A stretch of 64,000 nt of DNA from Pseudomonadota bacterium (GTDB lineage: Bacteria; Pseudomonadota; Alphaproteobacteria; SHVZ01). Positions 52,694-62,400 of this stretch are shown in pieces. The notes under the pieces are model-generated. The model was given only the letters and a program-made list of their open reading frames with translations, did no database searches and was not told the DNA's origin. The translations under genes were made by a program, and so were the position numbers. The DNA is taken from positions 62,001 to 126,000 of the forward strand of contig JACQAG010000060.1 in assembly GCA_016195085.1 (NCBI GenBank), in the 5' to 3' direction. Each line of letters begins with the position of its first letter. Position 1 is the stretch's first letter.

Positions 52694-53707
52694 TTACTCA
52701 GCGGCCACCTGCTGCACCGCCTGGATGGCAGCGGCTTCGAGGATGGCGTGGATCAGGCGGTCATAGGACCAGCCCGCGCGGCCGGCGGTGGCGGCCAAGC
52801 CCGCATCCGGCGCTAGACAGGGATTGGTGTTGATCTCGAGCACGAAGGGGCATCCCTCCGCATCGATGCGGAAATCGATCCTGACATAGCCCGAGAGCCG
52901 GAATTCAGCCCAGCAGCGGCGCGCGATCGCCTCCAGCCGAGCCAGCAGCGGACGGTCCGCCGGATCCTCGACGAAGCACCGGGGCGTGCTCCGGTACTCC
53001 GGCGACTCCGTGTGCCATTTGGCGACATAGTCGACGATGCGGGGCCGGCCCGGCGGGAGATCGATGAACAGGATCTCGCTCGCCGGCAGCACCACGGGCG
53101 AGGCTGCGGGGCCGACCAAGGACAGGCTGAGCTCGCGACCCTCGATGTAGCGCTCGGCATACCAGGTGCCGCCGAAGCGCCGGCGGCGATCGGCGACGAT
53201 GCGGCGAAGCGCGGCCTGGGTGGTGACGATCGAATCCGCCGCCAACCCGATCGAGGCATGCTCCCAGCTGGATTTGACGATGTGCGCGGCGCCGATGGGC
53301 CGAACCGGCGCGTCCAGGTGCTCCGGCTCGATCCATTCCGGCGTCGGGATCCCCGCCGCCGCCATGACGCGCTTGGCCGGGAGCTTGTTCTGGGTCTGCG
53401 TGATCGCATCGGCCGAGGCGCCGGTGTGGACCAGGCCGAGCGATTCGATGAGCGTCGGCGCCAGATGAATGAAGCATCCCTGGCCTTCGATCGCATCGAC
53501 GAGGTTGAAGACGAATGCCGGGGCGAGCGCCTGCAATCGCGCGGCGGCGGCGGCAAGGTCGAGGGTGATCGGCACTCCGACCGGCTGCCAGCCCTCGCGC
53601 CGGAGCGCCTCGGCGACCGCATCGGCCTGCACCAGGGAATCCTGCTCGTCTGCGAGCGCGTCCGCCGGGACCGCGCCATAGAGCACCGCGACGGTGGCGG
53701 TGCTCAC
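52694..53707 (-). CDS. ATP-grasp ligase B of the kamA locus (D-Ala-D-Ala ligase-like)
   Basis: A 337-residue ATP-grasp protein. It starts STATVAVLYGAVPADAL and has the central HIVKSSWEHASIGLAADSIV (ATP-binding lysine and glycine-poor loop), ERYIEGRELSLSLVG and the Mg2+-site strand SGYVRIDFRIDAEGCPFVLEINTNP, with the final E-x-N. The N-terminal domain (FNLVDAIEGQG) resembles the D-Ala-D-Ala ligase fold. GTG at 53707 overlaps the TGA of ligase A (GTGA). Ligases of this kind join a carboxylate and an amine through an acyl phosphate. It is a distant paralogue of ligase A, so two different peptide bonds may be made. Confidence 0.85.
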   Translation of the reverse strand: MSTATVAVLYGAVPADALADEQDSLVQADAVAEALRREGWQPVGVPITLDLAAAAARLQALAPAFVFNLVDAIEGQGCFIHLAPTLIESLGLVHTGASADAITQTQNKLPAKRVMAAAGIPTPEWIEPEHLDAPVRPIGAAHIVKSSWEHASIGLAADSIVTTQAALRRIVADRRRRFGGTWYAERYIEGRELSLSLVGPAASPVVLPASEILFIDLPPGRPRIVDYVAKWHTESPEYRSTPRCFVEDPADRPLLARLEAIARRCWAEFRLSGYVRIDFRIDAEGCPFVLEINTNPCLAPDAGLAATAGRAGWSYDRLIHAILEAAAIQAVQQVAAE

Positions 53708-54714
53708 GAACCGGTCCCGCGCCGGGCGGACTCGGCCGCGCCGAAGATCCGCTTTGTGGCGGCCTCCATGATGAGGCCGATCAGGCGCTCGAAGGAGATG
53801 CCGACCTTTCCGGCCAGGATCGGCAGATCGGAGCGCACCGGGTTGAGGCCGGCCAAGGGATTCACCTCGAGGAAATGCGGCATTCCGTGCTCGTCGGCGC
53901 GCAGATCGACGCGTCCGCCATCGCGGCAGCCGAGTGCGCGCCAAGCATCGAGCGCCACCGTGGCGGCGCGCTTGGCCATGGCGTCCTTCACCAGCCTATA
54001 GCCGACCCTGGTGTCGTACTCCTCCTTGTTGAGATAGCCATAGGCATCCCGATCGGCGGTGGCGAGCAAGGTCACCTCCAAGGTGCCCAGCGCCTCGGCC
54101 TGGCGCCCCTCGCCGACGATCCCGACGGTGAACTCGCGGCCGCTGAGAAAAGTCTCGACCAGGGCCGGCTGGCGATATGTGTGGATGATCTCGGCGGCGA
54201 GGCGCTTCAGCTCCGCCTTGGAGGCGACCTTCGACTTGCCGCTGATGCCGCGCCCGGTGCCCTCGGCCACGGGCTTGATGAAGAGCGGGAAGGGCAGGGC
54301 CACGGCATCGGCCTCCTCCGCCCGCTCGATCACCCGGAACGGCGCCGTCGGCACGCCGCGGTCGCGGACCACCTGCTTGGCCACGCCCTTGTGCAGGGTC
54401 ATGGCCATGACCAAGGGATCGGAGAAGGTGTAGGGGAGGTCGTAGGCATCGAGAAGGGCGGGCACCTGCGCTTCCCGCCCGATGCCCCTCAGCCCCTCGG
54501 CGATGTTGAAGACCATGTCCCAGCGCCTGCCCTCGACCAGCGCCTTGGCCAGCGCCTTCACATTGCCGATGCGCTCGACCCGGTGTCCGAGCCCGCGCAG
54601 CGCCGTCTCGATCGCCTCGATGGTATCGAGCCGGTCGAACTCGGCGGTCTCCTCGTGGCTGAAGCCTTCGGCGAGATAGTCGTCGCGAAGGTCGTAGGCG
54701 AAGCCGAGCCGCAT
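53704..54714 (-). CDS. ATP-grasp ligase A of the kamA locus (D-Ala-D-Ala ligase-like)
   Basis: A 336-residue ATP-grasp ligase. Parts seen are MRLGFAYDLRDDYLAEG, MVFNIAEGLRGIGREAQVPALLDA, LHKGVAKQVVRDRGVPTAPF, the phosphate-binding LFIKPVAEGTGRGISGKSKV, VETFLSGREFTVGIVGEG and the metal site GGRVDLRADEHGMPHFLEVNPLAGLNP. Motifs for ATP and Mg2+ are complete. True Ddl proteins carry an omega-loop serine-tyrosine pair that is not obvious here, so it should not be called Ddl. It begins three bases after the kamA stop. Confidence 0.86.
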   Translation of the reverse strand: MRLGFAYDLRDDYLAEGFSHEETAEFDRLDTIEAIETALRGLGHRVERIGNVKALAKALVEGRRWDMVFNIAEGLRGIGREAQVPALLDAYDLPYTFSDPLVMAMTLHKGVAKQVVRDRGVPTAPFRVIERAEEADAVALPFPLFIKPVAEGTGRGISGKSKVASKAELKRLAAEIIHTYRQPALVETFLSGREFTVGIVGEGRQAEALGTLEVTLLATADRDAYGYLNKEEYDTRVGYRLVKDAMAKRAATVALDAWRALGCRDGGRVDLRADEHGMPHFLEVNPLAGLNPVRSDLPILAGKVGISFERLIGLIMEAATKRIFGAAESARRGTGS

Positions 54715-54717
54715 GAT

Positions 54718-56049
54718 CTACTCCGCCGCGTGGCGCACCTGCACCCGGTCGGCGCCGAGGTTTCCGTCGGGATCGGGATAGCGGTAGACATTGCCCTCGA
54801 AGTTGCGCAGCAGGAGATCGCTGCCTTGCCGGCCGACGAGATAGTCGGGGAGAAGCGGGATCTTGCCGCCGCCGCCCGGCGCATCGACGACGAAATGCGG
54901 GACCGCATAGCCGGTGGTGTGCCCGCGCAAGGCCTCGATGATCTCGATGCCCTTCTCGACCGGGGTGCGGAAATGCGCGGAGCCGGAGATCGGATCGCAC
55001 TGATAGATGTAATAGGGCCTGACCCGGTTGACTAAGAGCCCGTGCATCAGCCGCTTCATCACCTCGACATCGTCGTTGATGCCCCGGAGCAGCACGGTCT
55101 GGCTGCCCATGGGAATGCCGTGATCAGCCAAACGATTGGCGGCGAAGGCGACTTCCGGAGTGAGCTCGGCCGGATGGGTGTAGTGCACGCTCATCCACAC
55201 CCGGTAGCGCTTCAGCATCTTGGCCAAGGACGGGGTCACGCGCTGCGGCAGCACCACCGGCACCTTGGAACCGACCCGGAGGAACTCGATATGCGGAATC
55301 TGCCGGAGCCGCGACAGCAGCCACTCCAGCCGATCGTCGGAGAGGGTAAGCGGATCGCCGCCGGAGAGCAGCACGTCGCGCACCGTCGGCGTCGCTTTCA
55401 GATAGTCGAGCGCCTTCTCCCACTCGCCGTAGCTGAAGTGGTATTCGCCGCCGGCCTCGCCGACCATGCGGCTCCTGGTGCAGTAGCGGCAATAGGTCGA
55501 GCAGAACCCGGTGGTCAGGAACAGCACCCGGTCGGGATAGCGATGCACCAGGCCCGGAACCGCCGCGTCGTGGTCCTCGTTCAAGGGATCGTCGGCTTCG
55601 CCCGGAAGCTTGAGGTACTCCTCGCCGACCGGCACATGGGTGCGCCGCAAGGGTTCGTTCGGATCGTCCTCGGAGAACAGGCTGAGATAGTAGGGCGTGA
55701 TGCCGACCGGCAGCGAGCCGGTGTGGCGCTCTATGGCGCTCCGCTCGTCCGCCGACAGCTGCAAGATCCGCTCGAGTGCTGCCAGCGTACGGATGCGATT
55801 GCGCGTCTGCCAGCGCCAGTCATTCCAGTCGGAGAGCGTCGCCTCGGAGAAGAAGCGTTTGCGAAACGCATTGCTGTGCTCGCCCACCGGAAATTTTGGA
55901 ATGTAGTGCGGGCGCCTTTTCTCGGGCGTGCGGCGAGCGCCCCTGGTCAGGAGTTCGCGCGTGAAGGCTGCTACAGCCGAGGCATCGCCCTGGCTGTCGC
56001 AACCGCGCGTGCTGATCGTACTCGGAGGGTGGTCGGATTCGCTCGGCAT
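54718..56049 (-). CDS. kamA: Lysine 2,3-aminomutase (radical SAM, PLP)
   Basis: A 443-residue radical SAM enzyme that moves the alpha-amino group of L-lysine to the beta carbon. The 4Fe-4S cluster cysteines are C183, C187 and C190 (GFCSTYCRYCTRSR). Residues known from the Clostridium subterminale enzyme are all kept with one constant offset: the substrate-carboxylate Arg (R192), the two aspartates holding the epsilon-amine (D352 in YIYQCDP and D389 in VVDAPGGGGK), and the PLP lysine K396. This favours lysine over glutamate as substrate. No EF-P or epmA gene is adjacent, which argues against EpmB. It leads an operon with two ATP-grasp ligases and a GNAT. Confidence 0.92.
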   Translation of the reverse strand: MPSESDHPPSTISTRGCDSQGDASAVAAFTRELLTRGARRTPEKRRPHYIPKFPVGEHSNAFRKRFFSEATLSDWNDWRWQTRNRIRTLAALERILQLSADERSAIERHTGSLPVGITPYYLSLFSEDDPNEPLRRTHVPVGEEYLKLPGEADDPLNEDHDAAVPGLVHRYPDRVLFLTTGFCSTYCRYCTRSRMVGEAGGEYHFSYGEWEKALDYLKATPTVRDVLLSGGDPLTLSDDRLEWLLSRLRQIPHIEFLRVGSKVPVVLPQRVTPSLAKMLKRYRVWMSVHYTHPAELTPEVAFAANRLADHGIPMGSQTVLLRGINDDVEVMKRLMHGLLVNRVRPYYIYQCDPISGSAHFRTPVEKGIEIIEALRGHTTGYAVPHFVVDAPGGGGKIPLLPDYLVGRQGSDLLLRNFEGNVYRYPDPDGNLGADRVQVRHAAE

Positions 56050-56816
56050 CGGTGGCTCACTCTGGAAGGAAGTCGGTTCAGGTCAAGCTTGCCGGGGGCA
56101 ACGTTGCCAAGGTCTCGCGTCCAGCCCTGTTGGAACCCCCCTTGGTTCCCGATCCGACCTTCCGAACCACACGCTCACCGATTGATAGCAACGGACAGGG
56201 TCGACTAAGTCCTTGGCGCCACCGCCAAGATTTTCGCTACTTAGTCCAGGTCCCGGGATTTGTAAAGGTTTCATTGCGGGATTTGTTTGGCTGGCGCTGG
56301 GTAATTATTCGGCGGGCTATGTGAAATACATGGCAAACTGCGGTGCATTGGCGCATTTATCAGCACGGAGAGGCAATAGAACAACGAAATATCGGTCGAA
56401 CATTGCGCGCCTAGGGCAAGTATAAGTGCCGGAAGATTTCTTCTGCCCTGGGTTACCTGTCGTCCGTAGACGGATATTGTCGTCGTAGGTGACGCTTGCG
56501 TCTTTGATCCAATGAACCCAGCCGAATACAGGATTACGGCCGTGCTCCGGCCGGGCGCATGCCGGCGCTCATCTCGGTCTCTTCAGTAATCGAGGCCGGC
56601 CGGTAAAAAGATCGAATCGAGGCCGCGGGGCGTTTTAAAGAAAAGAAAGCCTCCCGCAGGGAAGAGGGGTCCCAAGGGGCCGCCCCGCCGCCAATGTTCG
56701 AAGCGGGCTCGATCCCAGCTCGTTTGCGTCTTTCTTCGCCGCCCCGCTGGGGCATAGCCGACGAGCGATGAGTTCCTATAGTGTCCTCGCCGCAAAGAAT
56801 GGAAGGGGCTTCGGGA
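56050..56816. other. 767-base non-coding region between kamA and GGT-like gene
   Basis: No ORF in this stretch looks real in either direction. It is visibly richer in A+T around 56260-56480 than the surrounding genes. It contains a nested hairpin at 56203-56246 and several G/C hairpins, for example CGGCCGTGCTCCGGCCG near 56538. It must hold the divergent promoters for the kamA operon and the GGT-like gene, and it leaves room for long leaders or a small RNA. I cannot name a known riboswitch here. Confidence 0.5.
56203..56246. promoter_or_regulatory. Nested inverted repeat upstream of kamA
   Basis: GACTAAGT (56203-56210) and ACTTAGTC (56239-56246) enclose a hairpin CTTGGCG (56212-56218) / CGCCAAG (56223-56229). 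On the plus strand ATTTT follows the inner stem, which could make a weak terminator for anything read from kamA's direction outward. On the minus strand it lies 154-197 bases before the kamA ATG. It could be an operator, leader structure or terminator; which one cannot be decided. Confidence 0.45.
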
Positions 56817-58385
56817 ATGCCTGCGATCATCGAGAATTGGCGCATCGAAAAGCCGGAAATGCGCTCGCGCCACGGGCTGGTGGCAAGCCAGGCACGGCTT
56901 GGTGCGGAAGCCGGCGCTGGAATCATGGCGGCCGGTGGCAATGCCGTCGACGGGGCGGTGGCGACCGCCTTTGCGCTTGCCAGCGCCGAGCCGTGGATGA
57001 GCGGCATTGGCGGCATCGGCTTCATGGTCGTCTACATCGCCGCCGAGCGCCGCGCCTATGCCTTGGATTTCGGGCCGATCGCCGCCCGGGGCATCGATCC
57101 CGCCCGCTATCCCTTGTCCGGCAAGCCGGCGAGCGACGACCTCTTCGGCTGGCCCGGCGTCATCGAGGACCGCAATGTCCGCGGCTACGAGTCGATCGCG
57201 GTCCCCGGCTCCGTCGATGGCCTGGGTCTCGCCCATGAGCGCTTCGGCAAGCTTGCCTGGTCGGAGCTGCTGCAGCCGGCGATCAAGCTCGCCGAAGCCG
57301 GACACCGGGTCGACTGGTGGTCGACGCTCAACATCAGCGCCGAAGCCCATGACCTCAAGGACGACCGCAACGCCGCCGCCGTCTACCTGCCGAACGGCTT
57401 GCCGCCGATCACCCTCGATGCGGCCAAGCCGAAGCGCCTCTCGCTTGGTGCGCTGCCGGCGACCTTGAAGCGGCTCGCCGGCGCCGGACGGCGCGACTTC
57501 TACGAAGGCGAGATCGCCGGGAAGCTGGCGGCCGACCTCGCCCGCGGCGGCTCCAAGATCGCGCTCGCCGATCTCGCCGCCTACCGCGCCACGCTGCATG
57601 ACGCGGTCGAGATCCCTTACGGCAAGGCGACGCTCAACGTGCCGCCCGGCTTGAATGCCGCCCCGACCCTGGCATTCGCCTTGAAGCAGTTGCCCAAGAA
57701 CCTTGCCGCCGGCGACAAGCGCCCCGGGCCCAAGGCCTTCCTCGCCTATGCCAAAGCGCTGGCCGAAGCCTACCGCGTCCGGTTGGAGAGCATGGGTGCG
57801 GATGGCGACAAGGCCGGCAAGGGCACCACCACGCATCTCTCGGTGGTCGATCGCGACGGCAACATGGTCTCGCTCACCAATACGTTGCTGTCGCGCTTCG
57901 GCAGCCGCGCGGTGCTGCCGGAGACCGGCATCCTCATGAACAACGGCATGATGTGGTTCGATCCGGCACCCGGCAAACCCAACTCGATCGGCCCCGGCAA
58001 GCGACCGCTGACCAACATGTGTCCCCTCATCGCCAGCCGCGACGGGGCTCCTTGGTTTGCCATCGGCGGCTCGGGCGGGCGGAAGATCCTGCCGGCGGTC
58101 ATGCAGGTCGCCTCGTTCCTGGTGGATTTCGGCATGGGTCTCGGCGAGGCGTTCCATCATCCCCGCATCGATGTGAGCGCGCCCGATAGCGGCACCATGG
58201 ATCAACGGCTGCCGCCCGAGATCAAATCCGCTCTCAGCGCCGCCTTGCCCATGAGCGAGGTCGAGGCAACCGTGCTCCCCGGCAACTTCGCCAACCCGAT
58301 CGCGGTCCTGCGCGAGGCCAATGGCGAGAATGTCGGCATGACCCAGGTGACCTTGCCGGCGGCGACAGTGGCGGCGGCGGGATGA
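56817..58385 (+). CDS. Gamma-glutamyltransferase-family protein (Ntn hydrolase)
   Basis: A 522-residue GGT-fold protein. It should self-cleave before the nucleophile Thr338 in KGTTTHLSVVDRDGNMVSLTNTLLSRFG. Other family blocks are RHGLVASQARLGAEAGAGIMAAGGNAVDGAVATAFAL and the C-terminal RPLTNMCPLIASRDGAPWFAIGGSGGRKI. The large-subunit arginine that holds the gamma-glutamyl carboxylate in E. coli GGT (in FREMAP) is absent; this region reads LDFGPIAARG. It may therefore act on another acyl group. ATG at 56817 follows GGAAGGGG. There is no clear signal peptide, unlike typical periplasmic GGTs. Confidence 0.87.
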   Translation: MPAIIENWRIEKPEMRSRHGLVASQARLGAEAGAGIMAAGGNAVDGAVATAFALASAEPWMSGIGGIGFMVVYIAAERRAYALDFGPIAARGIDPARYPLSGKPASDDLFGWPGVIEDRNVRGYESIAVPGSVDGLGLAHERFGKLAWSELLQPAIKLAEAGHRVDWWSTLNISAEAHDLKDDRNAAAVYLPNGLPPITLDAAKPKRLSLGALPATLKRLAGAGRRDFYEGEIAGKLAADLARGGSKIALADLAAYRATLHDAVEIPYGKATLNVPPGLNAAPTLAFALKQLPKNLAAGDKRPGPKAFLAYAKALAEAYRVRLESMGADGDKAGKGTTTHLSVVDRDGNMVSLTNTLLSRFGSRAVLPETGILMNNGMMWFDPAPGKPNSIGPGKRPLTNMCPLIASRDGAPWFAIGGSGGRKILPAVMQVASFLVDFGMGLGEAFHHPRIDVSAPDSGTMDQRLPPEIKSALSAALPMSEVEATVLPGNFANPIAVLREANGENVGMTQVTLPAATVAAAG

Positions 58386-58674
58386 GTGTTAGGGCGTGGC
58401 CTCATTGACGCGCATGCCAAAACGACGGGGTTCAACGGCAAAGCGGACATATATGCGCGGAGTCGCGCAACTTCGCAGATTGACCAGAAGCGGAAATATG
58501 GAGTCGCTCATTCTTGACGTTAGTGTCTGTTCGCCACGATTCGCCGGATAGGTCTGTGCGCTTGTGAATGTATGGAAGGCGCGTTGAGGTACGTCACTGC
58601 GGAGCTTCGTAGCTCCCCGCCACCCCGAAACCGTTCTATCGCGGAGTTGCGTTCAGATGCCGTGTATTTACGCG
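58386..58674. other. Intergenic region at the left border of the low-G+C island
   Basis: This 289-base stretch has no convincing gene. It marks the point where sequence becomes less G/C-rich and codon choice changes. Nothing like a tRNA, integrase or direct repeat typical of an attachment site was seen. It holds the 3' ends of two convergent genes and perhaps their terminators, although no clear hairpin with T-run is present. Confidence 0.4.
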
Positions 58675-59454
58675 TCACGCCCGCGCGTTCGGATCGCCAT
58701 CGAACTCGAGGACCATGTGAAAAACCAGGAGTTCATTTCGCGCTGTGATCGCAGCAGCGTATGGAATGCGGCAAAAAAGCGTCTCATCCGTTGATGCGCG
58801 CACGCGATGCTTGAACGTTGCAATCGGCGGCGTAGCGGCCTTCAAGGCGTTGTCGATTTTTGCCAGCCAGCTTTCCCGGTCATCGGAAATCGTATAGGCG
58901 AGCATTCCGCCAATCTCATGATCAGTGTAGGGCTCGGCCGGGTCCGAAAAGCGCTTGAGGCCGTCGCGCGACAAATATGACGCCGGAATATCTCGGTCAC
59001 GAAGAATGATCTTCGCTTCGACGCGCAAGTCCAAAATGTCTGAGCCTGTCCGGTAAAACCGAATGTCCGTTGGCTTCGATCGTTTGCCAATGCCCTTCTT
59101 CTTACGGCGTGGCGTCTCCAAAGAGACTTGCAATGTATCGAGGTTGGACAAGCTTGCGTCTGAAGGAATGATCTTTAAGATAATGTCTTCCTTCACTTGT
59201 TCCATTTCTTCCCAGAGTGCTTCCGAGAGAGCCTCTTCCGCTGGAACACGAACTGACTTTCCATTCAGCTTGGCGCGCTTGTTGCGCCACCATCCGTCAA
59301 GCTGCGTAAGCCGCTGCTGGCTTTCGGTGGTTCGAATCCGGCGCTCGGCTTCTTGCAGCAGCACGATCGCTTGGCGAAGCGTGTGTTCCCACACGAGAGC
59401 CCGTGCGACTCCGCGGGGTCCGGGAACGTTAGCCGTAAAAAAACCCGAGAACAT
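58675..59454 (-). CDS. Candidate PD-(D/E)XK nuclease coupled to a DNA methyltransferase
   Basis: A 259-residue protein I do not recognise as a family. Its N-terminal half is helical and charged (residues 20-90). In the middle, P128-T-D130 is followed 16 residues later by E146-A-K148 in a strand (ILDLRVEAKIIL). This spacing and the hydrophobic strand fit a PD-(D/E)XK nuclease core. The rest includes GGMLAYTISDDRESWLAKIDNAL. The start is one base after the stop of the large methyltransferase (TAG-C-ATG), so the two are translationally coupled. A restriction subunit is the best guess; fold prediction would test it. Confidence 0.6.
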   Translation of the reverse strand: MFSGFFTANVPGPRGVARALVWEHTLRQAIVLLQEAERRIRTTESQQRLTQLDGWWRNKRAKLNGKSVRVPAEEALSEALWEEMEQVKEDIILKIIPSDASLSNLDTLQVSLETPRRKKKGIGKRSKPTDIRFYRTGSDILDLRVEAKIILRDRDIPASYLSRDGLKRFSDPAEPYTDHEIGGMLAYTISDDRESWLAKIDNALKAATPPIATFKHRVRASTDETLFCRIPYAAAITARNELLVFHMVLEFDGDPNARA

Positions 59455-59455
59455 G

Positions 59456-62400
59456 CTACACAGCCGCCCCTAAGCGCAGAACCTCTTCGGAAATCTCTCT
59501 GGCGTCCGCGTAGGCCTGCTCCACCGTCCAGGCGACACGGGTCCAAGGCTTCGTGACCACGACCCGCGATGCGACTGCGTCGAAGATAATCCGTGCGTGA
59601 GGGCTGAAACCAATCCCGGCGCTGACGCTTCCGGGTGCCGCTAACGCGGCGTACTGGGTGTCCGTCCCGCTCCGCCCGATACGAATATCTATGACTGCGA
59701 AGTGTTCAAGATCGCTGGGTTGTCTTACGGAGTGGTCGAACTGCGCGCCATCGCCAAATTGCTGGGCGAGATGTCCAAACAGCATGGATTGGTAACGTCG
59801 GATGGCAGCCGCATTGGGAGGATTGAGCCCCGCATGCGGGACTTGGGAGTCTTCATAGCCTTGCCTAAACTCTGTGTACTCTTGGACCGACTGCACAAAC
59901 CCGTCGTCCAGCCCAACCCTACTGGCGAAGAGTCGCGTGATCGCATCTTCATTTAGCTCAACCAGGCTTCGAAGATCACCATCCTCGATGTCGGTAAACG
60001 GGAATGGAATGCTTTCGAGATCGTGCTTTTCAAGACGCGTGCGATCGAGGAGCCGGGTCTTTCCGAACAACGCGAACAGATAGCGAGCGACATCTGAGTT
60101 GAGGTAACGCACAATTCCTCGCATCCCGGCAATTGCCACACCGCGCTGGTTCAATGGCGAGAGCGCGTAGACAGCATTGAAGGTCGATGCGAACGCAATA
60201 GGCTCCGCGATGAAGGTGATTTCGTTCATATGCCGCGGGATGAAGACGATATTTCCACCGAACAGGCCGGCGAACGACCCGCTGAGCCGGCTGTTTCTCA
60301 CTCGCTGATGCGGATAGTTCGCGAAACCCAAGTCGCCCATGCCCAGCCGCTGCTGGTAGTCACCGCTTCGCAACAGCAGGTCGCTTGGCAGATCGGTCTG
60401 CGAAGCGCTTCCCCCGCGGCCCATCGCGAGATTTGACGCCTTTAAAAAATCACCAAAGCTTCGCTTGAATCGGCGAGACCACAGAGCGAGGTGATTCACA
60501 AAGCGTCGATCGATTGGTCGGAGCATAAGCGCCCAGAACCAGCCTTCCGGCAGCCGCGTCAAATCCCGAAGCTTGTAGGTTTCAACGTCAAGCTCAGATA
60601 CAATGATTGACCACAAATGGCCATGCTCGCCGATCGGCTGCGAGGTGAGCAATGGCGAATAGACCCATACGGGATTAAGCGCTTCCGGCTCGCGGTTTTC
60701 CGCGAAGATCGCAAGCGTCGGACTGCGGGCGCCCGAGAACAGCCGATAGCGAAAGTGTGACAGGTTGGCCAAGCCGACAATCTTGCACCGCTCGGCCAAC
60801 GCGTTTGGAAAGGCTCTTGCCGTCGGCGCCACAAAGCTGCGGGTCGAGACAAGCAGCCCCATTACGCCGTTCTTTTGCACGAGTTCGCGCTGCACCTTCC
60901 ACACGAACAGTTCGGAAATGCGCTTGTTTGTGACAGGATACTTTTCACGATCCAGGGAGTTGTAATACTCAATCGTCGGAAGCAGTGCTTCGCGCCGGCG
61001 CTTCTCCACGATGGCGCTCCGCGGTCGATTTGTGCGATCGGTGTTGTCGCCAAAGGTACCCCACGGCGGGTTTCCGACGACATGAGTGAATTGACCTAGG
61101 TGCGCGAGGTCCTTTTCCTTCAGTGAAAACACATCGCAATCCACGACATTGGCGGTCAGCGTTGGAAACACGCTCTGACCGCGTGCGAGCTGTCGCAGTT
61201 CTTTGATGGACACATTCTCGACGTAATCGAGCAACGTCAAATAAAGGCTGAACCGCGCTACGTTTGCCGCTTGGCCGTTACGCTCGATTCCGAAGACGGC
61301 GCTCTCGAGGAGGTGGCGCCCCTTTTTAAACTCCGTGGAGGTCCAGCGTTTGCGCGGGATCGCCCGTTCGAGAATGCGTCGATACGCCCCGACTAGAAAA
61401 ATGCCTGAGCCTGCGGCAGGATCGATGACTCGACTGCGCGCGGTAAACGAACGGATATGATCCACCTCGTCGAGAACATAATCGACGAGGAACGGCGGCG
61501 TGTAAAACGCACCCTCATCGTCCTTGGCTCCCGGCGCTTCAATAAAGAGAAACAGTTCGTAAATCGCCGAAATCGTTTCCGTACGGAGCGTGGCGAATGA
61601 GACGTCCAGGAATCCGAGCTGCCGTGCGTCGCTGTGCAGCACGTCGCCATGTCGGATGGCGCGGCGCACGAGATGCAGGGCATCGGCAGGGACTGCGCGT
61701 CGGTCCGCTGCGTTGACGGGAAATATGGCGCCATTGAGCATGTTATCGATCTGATCGAAGAGCGACCATACTTCGCGCGCAGGCCATGCGTGATCAGTAG
61801 TGTCGATGCTGCCATCGTCCCGGATCGAGTTCGTAATCTGCGCGCAGAGTTGGTTACCGCTATCGTCTTTCAGACCGCGAATCCAGTTGCGATCGATGAT
61901 GCCGCGGTCCAACAGCACGAAGAAGTAGATGAACCGGCCGATTAGCGAGTTCACCAAAATCGGGCGGTCACGCAACGCCGCGTGCCGCGTTCGCACCGTC
62001 TCATTTAGCGAGGCAATTGCCTTCAGAAGCGCGGTATCAACCCGATCGGAACGATCAGCCGCAAAGTCACGCCATACGATTGAGCTCGACAGCGCAATCG
62101 CGGTCAGGGAGCGGAGTTGGACTGGGAGATCGGCCGTGCCACTGAGCTTGCTCCACGCGACCGTCATCGACTGGGGCATCGGCGGCGTCAGACTCTTGCG
62201 TATCTGCAGGCCGGTTGGCGTGGCAATGAGCAAGATGGGCACGACGCCCTGACTCCAAACCAGACGATGCAAGGCGTTCGCACCCGCATCATCCGCGGCA
62301 CAGGCCAGATACACGACGGGCGAAAATCTCGCTTCGCGGACGCGTTGCGACGGGAAGCCGAATACCGCGTGGATGCCAATGGTCTCGAAGGCCTGGCGAA

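Noticed and set aside
54718-56049. Possibility that the aminomutase is EpmB (EF-P lysine modification)
   Set aside because: The protein is about 100 residues longer than EpmB, keeps both lysine-binding aspartates and the Arg, and no epmA or efp gene is nearby.
56600-56760. G/C-rich stretch that might be part of a structural RNA gene
   Set aside because: I found hairpins, but no pattern matching tRNA, tmRNA, 6S, RNase P or SRP RNA.
59325-59340. GGTTCGAATCC, resembling a tRNA T-arm
   Set aside because: It lies inside the candidate nuclease gene, and no acceptor stem, anticodon stem or D-arm can be built around it.
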